Assembly (NCBI RefSeq): GCF_014635665.1
Contig: NZ_BMDG01000016.1
Span: 1-64,000, forward strand
Length of the DNA stretch: 64,000 nucleotides
From: Isoptericola cucumis
GTDB lineage: Bacteria > Actinomycetota > Actinomycetes > Actinomycetales > Cellulomonadaceae
Direction: 5' to 3'
The translations under genes were made by a program, and so were the position numbers. Of the stretch, positions 50,814 to 59,828 are shown piece after piece. How positions within the stretch are numbered: the stretch's first letter is position 1; each line of letters begins with the position of its first letter. Below the pieces are notes generated by a model. The model ran no database searches. It was not told the DNA's origin and saw only the letters and a program-made list of their open reading frames with translations.

Positions 50814-51692
50814 TCAGTCGTCCGGCAGCGTGCCGTCGTGGGCGGCGAGCCGCTCCCGGTCGGACAGGATGTCGATGCCGGCGACCCGTCCGTCGCGCAC
50901 CGTGAAGGCGAGCACCGAGAACACCGTGCCGTCGTCGAGCACGGTGACCAGCCCGGGCGAGCCGTCGACGAGCGCGAGCCGCGAGGACGCCGCCGTGCCG
51001 AAGTGCAGCCGCGCCTGCTCGGCCACGCCCCGCGCGCCCCGGACGAGCCGCGCGGCACCACCGGGCCCGTAGTCGACCCGCACGACCACCTCGGGGTCCA
51101 GGAGCGCCAGCAGGGCGTCGAAGTCCCCCGCCTGCGAGGCCGCGAGGTACGCCGCGACCACCTCGCGGCGGCGGGCCACGTCGTCCTGCACCGGGGTCGC
51201 GTCGCGCACCTTGCGACGCGCCCGGCTGGCGAGCTGGCGCGTGGCCGCCACCGACTTGTCCACGATGGGGGCGACGTCCTCGAACGGCACGGCGAACTGG
51301 TCGTGCAGGACGAACGCGACCCGCTCCGCCGGGGTGAGCGCGTCCAGGACGACCAGCAGCGCCTCCCCCAGCTCGTCGGACCGCACGGCCCGCTGCTCGG
51401 GGCCGTCCGCAGCCAGGACCGGGTCGGGCAGGTGCCCCGACCACTCGGCGTCCCAGCCGGTCTCGCGCCGCGTCGCACGCGACCGCAGCAGGTTGAGCGC
51501 GACCCGCGCGACGATCGTCGTGAGCCACCCGCCGAGGTTGTCCACGCCGTCCGCCCCGGCGGCGTGGGCGCGCACCCAGGCGTCCTGCACCGCGTCGTCG
51601 GCGTCGGCCGCGGAGCCGAGGACCCGGTAGGCCACCGACCGCAGGTGCGGTCGGTACGTCTCGAAGCCCTCGGCCAGAAGATCCGTGCTCAC
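50814..51692 (-). CDS. ECF41-type (SigJ-like) RNA polymerase sigma factor with SnoaL-like tail
   Basis: The 292-residue protein has sigma-70 region 2 (~1-75: LRSVAYRVLGSAADADDAVQDAWVRA), region 4 (~110-165: LTPAERVAFVLHDQFAVPFEDVA) and a C-terminal SnoaL-like domain (~175-285: YLAASQAGDFDALLALLDPEVVV) characteristic of ECF41. That tail regulates sigma activity in place of an anti-sigma factor. It is divergent from an FAD oxidoreductase whose upstream DNA has an ECF41-like promoter (51695-51722). ECF41 genes typically sit next to such oxidoreductases. Confidence 0.93.
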   Translation of the reverse strand: MSTDLLAEGFETYRPHLRSVAYRVLGSAADADDAVQDAWVRAHAAGADGVDNLGGWLTTIVARVALNLLRSRATRRETGWDAEWSGHLPDPVLAADGPEQRAVRSDELGEALLVVLDALTPAERVAFVLHDQFAVPFEDVAPIVDKSVAATRQLASRARRKVRDATPVQDDVARRREVVAAYLAASQAGDFDALLALLDPEVVVRVDYGPGGAARLVRGARGVAEQARLHFGTAASSRLALVDGSPGLVTVLDDGTVFSVLAFTVRDGRVAGIDILSDRERLAAHDGTLPDD

Positions 51693-51694
51693 CT

Positions 51695-51722
51695 GTCACA
51701 CTCCTCCGCCGCGGCGTGTCAG
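51695..51722 (+). promoter_or_regulatory. ECF41-like promoter of the FAD oxidoreductase
   Basis: GTCACA (51695-51700), 16 bp, then TGTCAG (51717-51722) closely matches the SigJ/ECF41 motif as I recall it (GTCACA-N16-CGTC). It points toward the oxidoreductase start at 51799, leaving a leader of about 70 nt. Confidence 0.7.
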
Positions 51723-51798
51723 ACCGGATGACAGCACCCGCTGCCGGTGCCCACCGAACCACAACCCTCGGACGCCGGCCACAGACCGAGGAGCACCC

Positions 51799-53148
51799 AT
51801 GACCGACCTGACCTCGACCGACACCTTCGCCGAGGGCCTCGCCGGTGCCCTGACCGGACGCCTGCTGCGGCCCGGCGACGACGCCTTCGACCGGGCCGCC
51901 ACCCCGTGGAACCTGGCCGTGCACCAGCCCGTCGCGGCCGTCGTCGAGGCCGCCGACGCGGACGACGTCGTCGCCACCGTGCGGCACGCGCGGGCGGCCG
52001 GCCGGGCCGTCGCCGCCCAGTCCACCGGGCACGGCGCGACCGGTGACACGGCGGACGCCGTCCTGCTGCGCACGGGGCGGCTCGACCGCGTCGAGGTGGA
52101 CCCGGTGGCCCGCACCGCCCGCGTCGGTGCCGGGGCCTCGTGGCGGTCCGTGCAGGCCGCGGCGGCGCCGCACGGCCTCACCGGCCTGCTCGGCAGCGCC
52201 CCCGGCGTCGGCGTCGCCGGGTACACGCTCGGCGGCGGCCTGGGCTGGTTCAGCCGCGCCCACGGGCTGGCCGCCGACCACGTCCGGTCGTTCGACGTCG
52301 TGGACGCGGCGGGCGAGCCGGGCACCGTCACCGCGGACTCGGACGGCGAGCTGTTCTGGGCGCTGCGCGGCGGGGGCGGCGACCTGGCGGTCGTGACCGC
52401 CATGGAGATCGGCCTCGAACCGGTGCCGTCGTTCTCCGGCGGCAAGCTGGCCTGGCCCGCCGAGCGCGCCGCCGAGGTCCTCGACGTCTTCCGTGCGGTC
52501 ACCGCGACCGCCCCGGCCGGGCTCAGCGTGTGGCTGTCCCGCGTCGAGGCGCCGGGCGCCCCGGCCGTCGTCGTGGTCCACGCCGCCCACCTGGGCGACG
52601 CGCCCGAGGCCCGTGCGCTGCTGCGGCCGTTCGCCGCGGTCCCCGGCGTCCTCGGTCCGGGTGTCGACGCCGCGATCGGGCCGGTCGGGCTCGCGGACGT
52701 CGGCGACATCACGGCCGACCCCACCGACCCGGCCGCGGGGCGGTCGCGCGCCGAGCTCCTGACCGGGGTCGACGGCCCGGAGGTCGAGCGGCTGTTCACG
52801 TCCTCGGTCGCGCCGCTGCTCCTGCTGCAGCTGCGGCACCTGGGCGGGGCGCTGGCGCACCCCGGGCCGGACGCGGGCGCGCTCGGGGCGATCGCCGAGC
52901 CCTACCTGCTGTACGGCTTCGGGCTCGCCTTCGGGCCCGGGCTCGCGGCGGCCGTCGGCGACAGGCTCGCTGCCCTGCCCGCCGAGCTCGCCGGGACGGC
53001 CACGGGCCGCACGCCGGCGACGTTCCTCGCCCCCGGGGAGCGCGCCGCGGCCGCGTACGACGACGCCGCCCTCGCACGGCTGACGGACCTCAAGCGCTCT
53101 CGCGACCCGCAGGGCACGATCCGCGGGGCCTACCCGCTCCTCGGCTGA
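51799..53148 (+). CDS. FAD-linked oxidoreductase (berberine-bridge/PCMH type)
   Basis: The 449-residue protein has the PCMH FAD-binding domain (~30-210): VAAQSTGHGATGD (covalent-FAD region, His present), GSAPGVGVAGYTLGGGLGWFSRAHGLAADHV and LFWALRGGGGDLAVVT, then a substrate domain and a BBE-like end (LARLTDLKRSRDPQGTIRGAYPL). It likely oxidises an alcohol or sugar with O2. GAGGAG precedes the ATG. It is the probable target of the divergent ECF41 sigma factor. Confidence 0.9.
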   Translation: MTDLTSTDTFAEGLAGALTGRLLRPGDDAFDRAATPWNLAVHQPVAAVVEAADADDVVATVRHARAAGRAVAAQSTGHGATGDTADAVLLRTGRLDRVEVDPVARTARVGAGASWRSVQAAAAPHGLTGLLGSAPGVGVAGYTLGGGLGWFSRAHGLAADHVRSFDVVDAAGEPGTVTADSDGELFWALRGGGGDLAVVTAMEIGLEPVPSFSGGKLAWPAERAAEVLDVFRAVTATAPAGLSVWLSRVEAPGAPAVVVVHAAHLGDAPEARALLRPFAAVPGVLGPGVDAAIGPVGLADVGDITADPTDPAAGRSRAELLTGVDGPEVERLFTSSVAPLLLLQLRHLGGALAHPGPDAGALGAIAEPYLLYGFGLAFGPGLAAAVGDRLAALPAELAGTATGRTPATFLAPGERAAAAYDDAALARLTDLKRSRDPQGTIRGAYPLLG

Positions 53149-53190
53149 CCGCCCCTCGGCCGTCCGTCCCGTCGTGGGAGAATGTGCGCC

Positions 53191-54672
53191 GTGACCTCCT
53201 CCGCGCCGCAGACCGTCCAGCCCGCCCGCGTGAACCTCGCCGACGTCACGCCGCCCCTCGCGCTCGGCCCGCTCGACGGCCGCTACCGGGGCGCCGTCGC
53301 ACCGCTGGTGGACCACCTCAGCGAGGCCGCGCTCAACCGGGCGCGCATCCACGTCGAGGTCGAGTGGCTGATCACGCTCTGCAACGGGACCGCGGGGGCC
53401 GGTGCGCCGGGCGCCGTCGTGCCCGGCGCACCGTCGCTGTCCGACGCGGAGATCGCCTACCTGCGGCAGGTCCCCGCCACCTTCGGCGCCGACGAGATCG
53501 CCGAGCTCGGCGCCATCGAGCGCGAGACGGTGCACGACGTCAAGGCCGTCGAGTACTTCATCAAGCGCCGGATCGCGGCCGCGCCCGACGTGCTGGGCAC
53601 CACGAACCTGCCGGCCGCGAGCGAGCTCGTGCACTTCGCCTGCACCAGCGAGGACATCAACAACCTCTCCTACGCGCTGATGGTGCAGGGCGCGGTGCGC
53701 GACGTGTGGCTGCCCGCCGCCGAGGCGCTGGCCGACCAGCTCGCCGACATGGCCCGCGAGCTCGCCCGGGTGCCGATGCTGAGCCGCACGCACGGCCAGC
53801 CCGCCACCCCGACGACGATGGGCAAGGAGCTCGCGGTGCTCACCCACCGCCTGCGCCGGCAGCTGCGCCGCGTCGAGGGCGCGGAGTACCTGGGCAAGCT
53901 CAACGGCGCCACCGGCACCTACGGCGCGCACGTCGTCGCCGTGCCGGGTGCCGACTGGCCCGCGGTGTCGAAGGCGTTCGTCGAGCACCTGGGCCTCGTC
54001 TGGAACCCGCTGACCACGCAGATCGAGTCGCACGACTGGCAGGCCGAGGTCTACGCGGACGTCGCCCGGTTCAACCGCATCCTGCACAACCTCGCGACCG
54101 ACGTGTGGACATACATCTCGCTCGGCTTCTTCAAGCAGATCCCCGTCGCGGGCGCGACGGGCTCGTCGACGATGCCGCACAAGGTCAACCCGATCCGGTT
54201 CGAGAACGCCGAGGCGAACCTCGAGATCTCCTGCTCGCTGCTGGACACGCTGTCCGCGACGCTCGTGACGAGCCGCCTGCAGCGCGACCTCACCGACTCC
54301 ACGACGCAGCGCAACATCGGCCCGGCGTTCGGCCACTCCTTGCTCGCGATCGACAACGTCCGTCGCGGTCTCAAGGCTCTCGACGTCAACGCCGAGCTCA
54401 TGGCCGACGACCTCGACGCCAACTGGGAGGTGCTCGGCGAGCCCGTCCAGTCGGCGATGCGCGCCGCGTCCGTCGCCGGCGTCGAAGGTATGGAGAACCC
54501 CTACGAGCGGCTCAAGGAGCTCACCCGCGGGCAGCGCGTCGACGCCGCTCGGATGCGTGAGTTCGTCGCCGGGCTCGGGCTGCCCGACGACGTCGCCGCC
54601 CGCCTCGCCGAGCTCACCCCCCAGTCGTACACCGGCGTCGCCGCCCGGCTCGTCGAGGACTACCTGGCCTGA
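53191..54672 (+). CDS. purB: Adenylosuccinate lyase
   Basis: The 493-residue protein carries the fumarase/aspartase signature GSSTMPHKVNP (~324), with TRTHGQPATPTTMGKEL and FACTSEDINNLSYALM, as in the E. coli-type enzyme. It cleaves SAICAR and adenylosuccinate in purine synthesis. GTG 53191 is preferred because GGGAG (53176-53180) is 10 bp upstream; an ATG at 53182 is too close. A large palindrome follows 33 bp after the stop. Confidence 0.95.
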   Translation: MTSSAPQTVQPARVNLADVTPPLALGPLDGRYRGAVAPLVDHLSEAALNRARIHVEVEWLITLCNGTAGAGAPGAVVPGAPSLSDAEIAYLRQVPATFGADEIAELGAIERETVHDVKAVEYFIKRRIAAAPDVLGTTNLPAASELVHFACTSEDINNLSYALMVQGAVRDVWLPAAEALADQLADMARELARVPMLSRTHGQPATPTTMGKELAVLTHRLRRQLRRVEGAEYLGKLNGATGTYGAHVVAVPGADWPAVSKAFVEHLGLVWNPLTTQIESHDWQAEVYADVARFNRILHNLATDVWTYISLGFFKQIPVAGATGSSTMPHKVNPIRFENAEANLEISCSLLDTLSATLVTSRLQRDLTDSTTQRNIGPAFGHSLLAIDNVRRGLKALDVNAELMADDLDANWEVLGEPVQSAMRAASVAGVEGMENPYERLKELTRGQRVDAARMREFVAGLGLPDDVAARLAELTPQSYTGVAARLVEDYLA

Positions 54673-54699
54673 GGTTCGACGTCAGCCTCGCGCCGAGGG

Positions 54700-54850
54700 C
54701 ACTCTCGTTTCGAGGGGTGCCGGCACGGCAGGATCGCGTCCGCCTCAGCACGCACCGATTCTCCGTTGCAGGGATTCCCTGCTGACCAGGATTCGTGACC
54801 GCCCCGTAGGCCGATCTCCTGCTACGCCGACACCCCTCGAAACGACAATG
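54700..54850. repeat. ~140-bp near-palindrome with perfect ends and centre
   Basis: CGTTTCGAGGGGTG (54706-54719) is exactly inverted at 54831-54844, extending to 20 bp with two mismatches (54700-54850). The midpoint, 54775, is also the centre of a perfect hairpin GCAGGG-ATT-CCCTGC (54768-54782). Between them about half of the facing positions pair when aligned without gaps. The whole could fold into one long cruciform/RNA hairpin. It lies just after purB. Confidence 0.85.
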
Positions 54851-54876
54851 CCGTCGGGTCGAGTTCCGCTCAGGCG

Positions 54877-55485
54877 TCAGGCCGTCGTAGGCCCGCCGAC
54901 GGCGGAAGACCACCCATCGGCGGGATCGACGACGTCCAGCTGCGCGAGGGATGCAACGACGTGACCGATCCGGCCCAGACCGAGGGCGACCGCGACGCAT
55001 CCCAGCACTCCGACGGTGGCGAGAAGACCACCGGTGGCGACATGGGAGAGCACGATCATCCCGGTCCCCGTGAACCAGGGCTGGATCCCGAGGAGCCCCT
55101 GCGCCATCGTCAGGACGGGCAGCGCCGCACCCAGTGCGGCCACCTTTCCCCGTGCGCGCGGGCGTGCAGCCGCACCTCCGAGGGACGAGACGGAAGCCCG
55201 CTGCGCGACGGCCACGGCGAGGACCGACTGGCCGACCGTCCAGCCCACCCACGTGCGGATGCCCACGTCACCGAGCGAGAGAGTCCAGGTCAGCGACCCG
55301 AGCACCCGCGCCGCGGGAACATCAGGACGAGCGGCAACAGGGCCACGAGCCGGGCTCGGCGCCGTCGAGCAGGTGCCCAGCCTCTCGGCCTCGTGCGCAC
55401 GAGATCCCGTACCCGTGTGCCGGACCCGCGCCGCGAGCGCGGACAGGATGAGGAACGCCGGTTCGTGCAGCGGTCTGGATGCCAT
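54877..55485 (-). pseudogene. Decayed PadR-like/membrane protein gene
   Basis: The open frame (202 residues) begins RPLHEPAFLILSALAARVRH, a PadR winged-helix start. It then loses the family: skipping the extra two bases in GTGTG (+ strand 55415-55419) gives RHGYGI, the next PadR motif, before a stop. The rest of the frame encodes several hydrophobic segments (VGWTVGQSVLAVAVA, IVLSHVATGGLLATVGVLG, with another, VALLPLVLMF, in a shifted frame). I read it as a PadR remnant joined to a membrane-protein remnant. A divergent genuine gene cannot be excluded. Confidence 0.45.
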
Positions 55486-55504
55486 GCCCGGAACCACACT
55501 CTTG

Positions 55505-56350
55505 TCACGAAGGCATTGCCTCGGACACGCCCGACCGGGCCAGCAGGCGGGACACCTCGTCCTCGGTGAGCGACGGCGCCAGCAGCTCGAGCCACTCGCG
55601 CAGTTCGCCGGCGGCGAGGTCGCGGTGCTCGGTCGGGGAACCCGGGCGCCGGACGGTCACGGCGGACTCCGTGACGGTCACGTGGCGGCCCGGCAGGTGC
55701 CTGGCGACGACGAGACCCTGCGTGAAGTGCGAGCCGGGGTACGTGCTCGTGTAGTGGTGGCCGATCTCGACGTCCTGGGGCACCACCGGGTGCTCGTCGG
55801 TCGAGTGCATGGGCTCCCACCCGTGCCCGCGGGCGCGGGCGAGCCGCCAGACCGCCCGGTCGCCGTCCCGCGTGACGCGGAACCGCCAGCCGCCGCCCTG
55901 CTCGGCGACGTGCCCGTCGACGAGCGGGACCGGACGCACCAGGCCCATGCCGAAGCCCGGGTCGCACAGCAGCCGCTGGCCGTCCAGCACGACCTCGACG
56001 ACCAGGTGCGTGCGCCCCGACACGGGGACGGCGGCCGGGTCGCCGACGCGGGCGAGACGTCGCACGACCGGGTAGCCGAGCCGCTCCAGCGCGGCGGCAA
56101 GGATGGTCGAGTGCTCGAAGCAGTAGCCGCCCCGGCCGCGCCCGACGAACTTGCCCTGCACCGCCTCGAGCCCCACCCCGGGGTGCTGCCCGAGCAGCAC
56201 GTCGACGTTGTCGAAGGTGAAGGTCCGCACGTGCTGCTCGACCAGCTCGTCGAGCGCCGCCCGGCTCGGTGTCCGCGCGTCGAGTCCCAGCCGCTCGAGG
56301 TACCCCCGCAGGTCGAGCTGCGCGGCCTGCCAGTCGTCGCGGGTCGTCAC
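55505..56350 (-). CDS. Arylamine N-acetyltransferase
   Basis: The 281-residue protein has the complete NAT triad: Cys in GRGGYCFEHS (~72), His in RTHLVVEV (~114) and Asp in CDPGFG (~130), plus the N-terminal TFTFDNVDVLLG. It acetylates arylamines and hydrazines with acetyl-CoA. GTG start overlaps the FMN-reductase stop (GTGA), so both belong to the LacI-headed operon. Confidence 0.93.
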   Translation of the reverse strand: MTTRDDWQAAQLDLRGYLERLGLDARTPSRAALDELVEQHVRTFTFDNVDVLLGQHPGVGLEAVQGKFVGRGRGGYCFEHSTILAAALERLGYPVVRRLARVGDPAAVPVSGRTHLVVEVVLDGQRLLCDPGFGMGLVRPVPLVDGHVAEQGGGWRFRVTRDGDRAVWRLARARGHGWEPMHSTDEHPVVPQDVEIGHHYTSTYPGSHFTQGLVVARHLPGRHVTVTESAVTVRRPGSPTEHRDLAAGELREWLELLAPSLTEDEVSRLLARSGVSEAMPS

Positions 56351-56928
56351 GACGCCACCTCCGCCAGGGCAGCCGGGGGACGAGCGGCGCGCAGCGTCCA
56401 CCCCCACCAGATCAGCCGGTCGAGCATCGCGCGCATCGCCCGGTCGGGCCCCGCCGGGGAGCCAAGGCACCCACCGTCGTCGAACATGTCCCAGACCCGC
56501 ACCAGCGTGACCGACTCCCGGACCGTGACCGCGTCCAGCTCCGCGAAGACCTGCCGCAGCTGCTCGACGGAGCGCGCCCCGCCCGCGCCGCCGCCGTAGG
56601 AGACGAACGCGACCGGCTTGGCCTGCCACTCGTCCACGACCGAGTCGATCGCGGTCTTCAGGTAGCCGGGGTAGCCGTGGTTGTACTCGGGCGTCAGGAC
56701 GACGAAGGCGTCGGCCGCGTCGACGCGCGAGCGCCACCGCTCCGTGTCTCCCCCGCCGTCGAGCCCGGCGGGCAGGTCGAGCTCCATGAGGTCGACGACG
56801 TCGAGACAGGTCCCCCCGTGCGCCACGATGCGGGCGGTGGCCCAGGCGGCGACGGTCGATCCGAACCGGTCGGGGCGGACGCTCGCGACGACGAGCACGA
56901 CGCGAAGATCGGCAGTGGGGTGGGACAT
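56347..56928 (-). CDS. NAD(P)H-dependent FMN reductase-family oxidoreductase
   Basis: The 193-residue flavodoxin-like protein has the FMN phosphate loop near VVASVRPDRFGSTVAAW (~12-28), and the ring-binding VVLTPEYNHGYPGYLKTAIDS, typical of the SsuE/azoreductase-like reductase family. It may reduce flavin, quinones, nitro or azo compounds. Positioned 17 bp after the lacI gene and overlapping the NAT gene. Confidence 0.9.
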   Translation of the reverse strand: MSHPTADLRVVLVVASVRPDRFGSTVAAWATARIVAHGGTCLDVVDLMELDLPAGLDGGGDTERWRSRVDAADAFVVLTPEYNHGYPGYLKTAIDSVVDEWQAKPVAFVSYGGGAGGARSVEQLRQVFAELDAVTVRESVTLVRVWDMFDDGGCLGSPAGPDRAMRAMLDRLIWWGWTLRAARPPAALAEVAS

Positions 56929-56945
56929 GGCCTTTCCTCTCTCGG

Positions 56946-58007
56946 TCAGGAGTGGTGCGGGGCGGTGCCGGTGGTGGTGCGGACGACGAGCTCCGTGGGC
57001 AGGAGCACGCGGTGGGCGGTGAACGACGGGTCGAGGAGCATCCGGCCCAGCGTGCGGCCCTTCTCCCGGACCGGTTGGTGGACGGTCGTCAGCCCTTCCT
57101 GGGCCGCCTGCGGCAGGTCGTCGAAACCCGTGACGGAGACGTCCACCCCCGGCCGGACGCCACGGCTGCGGAGGGCCTCGAGCACCCCGAGCGCCAGGAC
57201 GTCGGACGTGGCGACGACGGCGGTGACCCACGGGTCGCGCGCGAGGATCGCGTCCACGGCACGACGGCCCGACCGCGCCGTGTTGGTGCCGGCGTCCACG
57301 ACCATCACCTCGTGGGGCTCCAGCGCCTCCCGGACACCCTCGAGACGGCGCCGCGCGTACGGGAAGAGCGGCCGGTGGTCGGCGGGCTCGACCCGGGGCC
57401 TGCCGTCACCGGTGCTGTCGGCGACGAACGCGACCCGCCGGTGCCCCAGGCTCCGCAGGTGCTCGCCGAGCGCCCTGCCCGCGCCGGCGTCGTCGACGAC
57501 CACGCTGCGCCCGCCGCCCTCGTCGGTGGTGCGCACGAGCGGGACGTCCCGCTCGGCGAGCACCCGCAGCATCGGGTGGTCCGGCTGGACGCCGTCGGCG
57601 ATGGCCCCGTCGACCGCCGCCCGGCGCACGCCGTGCACCAGGCGCATCTCCTCGTCGCGCGAGTACGTGCGGGACGAGACGTGGGGACCCACCGGCATGA
57701 GAAGGATGTTGGAGCCTGCCTCCGTCGCGACGTCCGCGATGCCGGCGAGCAGCGTGGTGCAGTAGGGGTCGTCGAACGCGTAGGTGAGCGCCTGCGCGAA
57801 GAGCATGCCGATCGAACCGGTGCGCCGGCTGCGCAACGAGCTGGCGGTCGGGTCGGGGCCGGCGTAGCCCATGCGGTCGGCGACGTCGAGGATCCGTTCC
57901 CGCACGGCGCCGGAGAGCTGCTCGGGTCGGTTGTACGCGTTCGACACCGTCGCCGGCGAGACGCCGGCGGCCGCGGCCACCGTCTTGATGCTCGGTCTGC
58001 TCGTCAT
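56946..58007 (-). CDS. LacI-family transcriptional regulator
   Basis: The 353-residue protein has an N-terminal HTH with hinge (TVAAAAGVSPATVSNAYNRPEQLS, ~9-32) and a periplasmic-binding-protein-like effector domain. LacI proteins normally sense sugars, which fits poorly with the co-directional reductase and N-acetyltransferase. Start ATG 58007. The upstream DNA (58036-58070) is AT-rich (GATCGATTTAGTAG) and may hold its operator, but no perfect palindrome is seen. Confidence 0.92.
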   Translation of the reverse strand: MTSRPSIKTVAAAAGVSPATVSNAYNRPEQLSGAVRERILDVADRMGYAGPDPTASSLRSRRTGSIGMLFAQALTYAFDDPYCTTLLAGIADVATEAGSNILLMPVGPHVSSRTYSRDEEMRLVHGVRRAAVDGAIADGVQPDHPMLRVLAERDVPLVRTTDEGGGRSVVVDDAGAGRALGEHLRSLGHRRVAFVADSTGDGRPRVEPADHRPLFPYARRRLEGVREALEPHEVMVVDAGTNTARSGRRAVDAILARDPWVTAVVATSDVLALGVLEALRSRGVRPGVDVSVTGFDDLPQAAQEGLTTVHQPVREKGRTLGRMLLDPSFTAHRVLLPTELVVRTTTGTAPHHS

Positions 58008-58106
58008 GGCTCTTCCGCTCGACGACCCTCGGGCTTCTTGATCGATTTAGTAGAACGTATCAGGAGATCGGGGCGAGTCAACAGGTTCAGGTGCGGATCC
58101 GCGCGG

Positions 58107-58946
58107 TCAGCGCACCATGGACTGCCGGCCGACGACGGCGAGGAGCGCGAGCTTCTCCTCCGCCTCGGAGCGGGGCGGCGCGGTGAGCACGAGCAGCGCC
58201 TGCGTCTGGTCCTCGGTGAACAGCACCTGGCAGTCCAGCTCGACGGGCCCGACCTGCGGGTGCATCAGCGTCTTGTGGTCGGCGAAGCGCTGGTGCACCT
58301 CGTGCCGGTCCCACAGCTCGGCGAACTCGGCGCTGCGCGCCTGCAGCTCGCGCACGAGCTCCCCCGCCCGCGAGCGCGGCCCGAGCATCCCGTGCGCCAC
58401 GCGCAGCGTGGAGACGAGCGCGCGCCCCTGACGGTCGCGGTCGTCGTCGGGGTAGAGCTCGCGCTCGACGGGGTCGGTGAACCAGCGGTAGACGTCGCTG
58501 CGCGCCCACCCGGTCAGTGCGGAGCGGTCGCCCAGCAGCGCGACGGCGAGGTCGTTCGCGACCAGCGTCTCGCCCAGGGCGGACAGGACCAGCGCGGGAG
58601 TGTCCGCCAGCCTGTCGAGCACCCGTAGCAGCGCCGGGGAGACGTGCGACGACATGGTCATCCGGTCCGGGGTCCCGCGGCCGGCGACCCGGAACAGGTA
58701 GTCCCGCTCGTCGTCGGACAGGCGCAGCGCCCGCGCGAGGGAGGCCAGCATCTGCTCGCTGGGCTGCGGGCCGCGCTGCTGCTCCAGGCGGGTGTAGTAG
58801 TCCGCCGACATGGCCGCGAGCGCCGCGACCTCCTCGCGTCGCAGGCCGGCGGTCCGGCGCCGCGCACCCTCGGGCAGCCCCACGTCCCCGGGTCGTACGG
58901 ACTCCCGGCGTCGGCGGAGGAACTCCGCGAGGGCTGCTCGGTCCAT
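58107..58946 (-). CDS. XRE-type regulator with MmyB-like ligand domain
   Basis: The 279-residue protein has an N-terminal HTH (~35-85: GLRREEVAALAAMSADYYTRLEQQRG) and a C-terminal MmyB-like domain (~105-275: RWFTDPVERELYPD, YHRFADHK-like HQRFADHKTLMHPQVG). Such actinobacterial regulators usually control a divergent oxidoreductase and bind fatty-acid-like ligands. Here an SDR is divergent at 59060. ATG at 58946 or 58955. Confidence 0.9.
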   Translation of the reverse strand: MDRAALAEFLRRRRESVRPGDVGLPEGARRRTAGLRREEVAALAAMSADYYTRLEQQRGPQPSEQMLASLARALRLSDDERDYLFRVAGRGTPDRMTMSSHVSPALLRVLDRLADTPALVLSALGETLVANDLAVALLGDRSALTGWARSDVYRWFTDPVERELYPDDDRDRQGRALVSTLRVAHGMLGPRSRAGELVRELQARSAEFAELWDRHEVHQRFADHKTLMHPQVGPVELDCQVLFTEDQTQALLVLTAPPRSEAEEKLALLAVVGRQSMVR

Positions 58947-59059
58947 GCGGACCATCGTCCGACGGCGCCGCGCGCTCCGCCAGGCCCCAGCCAGGGACCG
59001 CCGGTCCCCCGATGACCGGTCCTCTCCCGCCCCGCGCGACGCCGGCGCACGGTGAGGAC

Positions 59060-59821
59060 ATGGACCTCACCACCAGCACCGTCTTCATCCCTGGCGCGAC
59101 CAGCGGCATCGGTCTCGCGCTGGCCCTGCGGCTCCGGGCCCGCGGGGCCACCGTGGTCGTGGGCGGCCGCCGCACCGCGCTGCTCGACGAGATCGCCGCC
59201 GCGCACCCCGGCGTCGACACCGTCCGCATCGACACCGCGGACCCCGACAGCATCGACGCCGCACGACGCGAGGTGCTCGACCGGCGCCCCGACCTCGACG
59301 TGGTCGTCGCGATGGCCGGCATCATGCAGGCCGAGGACTGGACGTCCGACGACTTCCTCGCCACGGCCGAGCGCACGGTCACCACGAACCTGCTCGGCCC
59401 GATCCGGCTGGCCGCCGCGTTCCTCCCGCACCTGCGGGGGCGCGCGGACGCCGCCTTCGTCACGGTGTCGTCGGGCCTGGCGCACGTGCCGCTCGCCGCG
59501 ACGCCCACCTACAACGCGACCAAGGCGGCGGTGCACCGGCTGAGCGAGGGCATCCGGCTCCAGCTCGAGCCGGCGGGCGTGCGGGTGCTGGAGATCGTGC
59601 CGCCCGCCGTGCGCACCGGGCTCATGCCCGGCCAGGAGGACAACCCCGTCGCGATGCCGCTCGACGCCTTCGCGGACGAGGTGGTCGACCTCCTGGTCTC
59701 GCAGCCGGACGCCCGCGAGATCCTGGTCGAGGGCGTGAAGTTCCTCCGGTTCGCCGAGACGTCAGGTACCTACGACGCGACCGTCGCGCGCCTCAACGCG
59801 ACAGACCGGCACGCCGTCTGA
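59060..59821 (+). CDS. SDR-family oxidoreductase (DltE-like)
   Basis: The 253-residue protein has PGATSGIGLALAL (~11-23), AMAGIMQ and YNATKAAVHRLSEGIR (Tyr-X3-Lys), placing it in the classical SDRs of the DltE/YdfG type. The substrate is unknown. It is divergent from an XRE-MmyB regulator that probably controls it. GAGGA precedes the ATG. Confidence 0.9.
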   Translation: MDLTTSTVFIPGATSGIGLALALRLRARGATVVVGGRRTALLDEIAAAHPGVDTVRIDTADPDSIDAARREVLDRRPDLDVVVAMAGIMQAEDWTSDDFLATAERTVTTNLLGPIRLAAAFLPHLRGRADAAFVTVSSGLAHVPLAATPTYNATKAAVHRLSEGIRLQLEPAGVRVLEIVPPAVRTGLMPGQEDNPVAMPLDAFADEVVDLLVSQPDAREILVEGVKFLRFAETSGTYDATVARLNATDRHAV

Positions 59822-59828
59822 CCGGGCC

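Noticed and set aside
50479-54336. Very long minus-strand open frame across ECF41, the oxidoreductase and purB
   Set aside because: It is antisense to three well-identified genes; absence of stops is a by-product of high GC at third positions.
54700-54850. Integron attC site
   Set aside because: The palindrome is of suitable length, but the RYYYAAC/GTTRRRY core sites are not at its ends and there is no integrase or cassette array.
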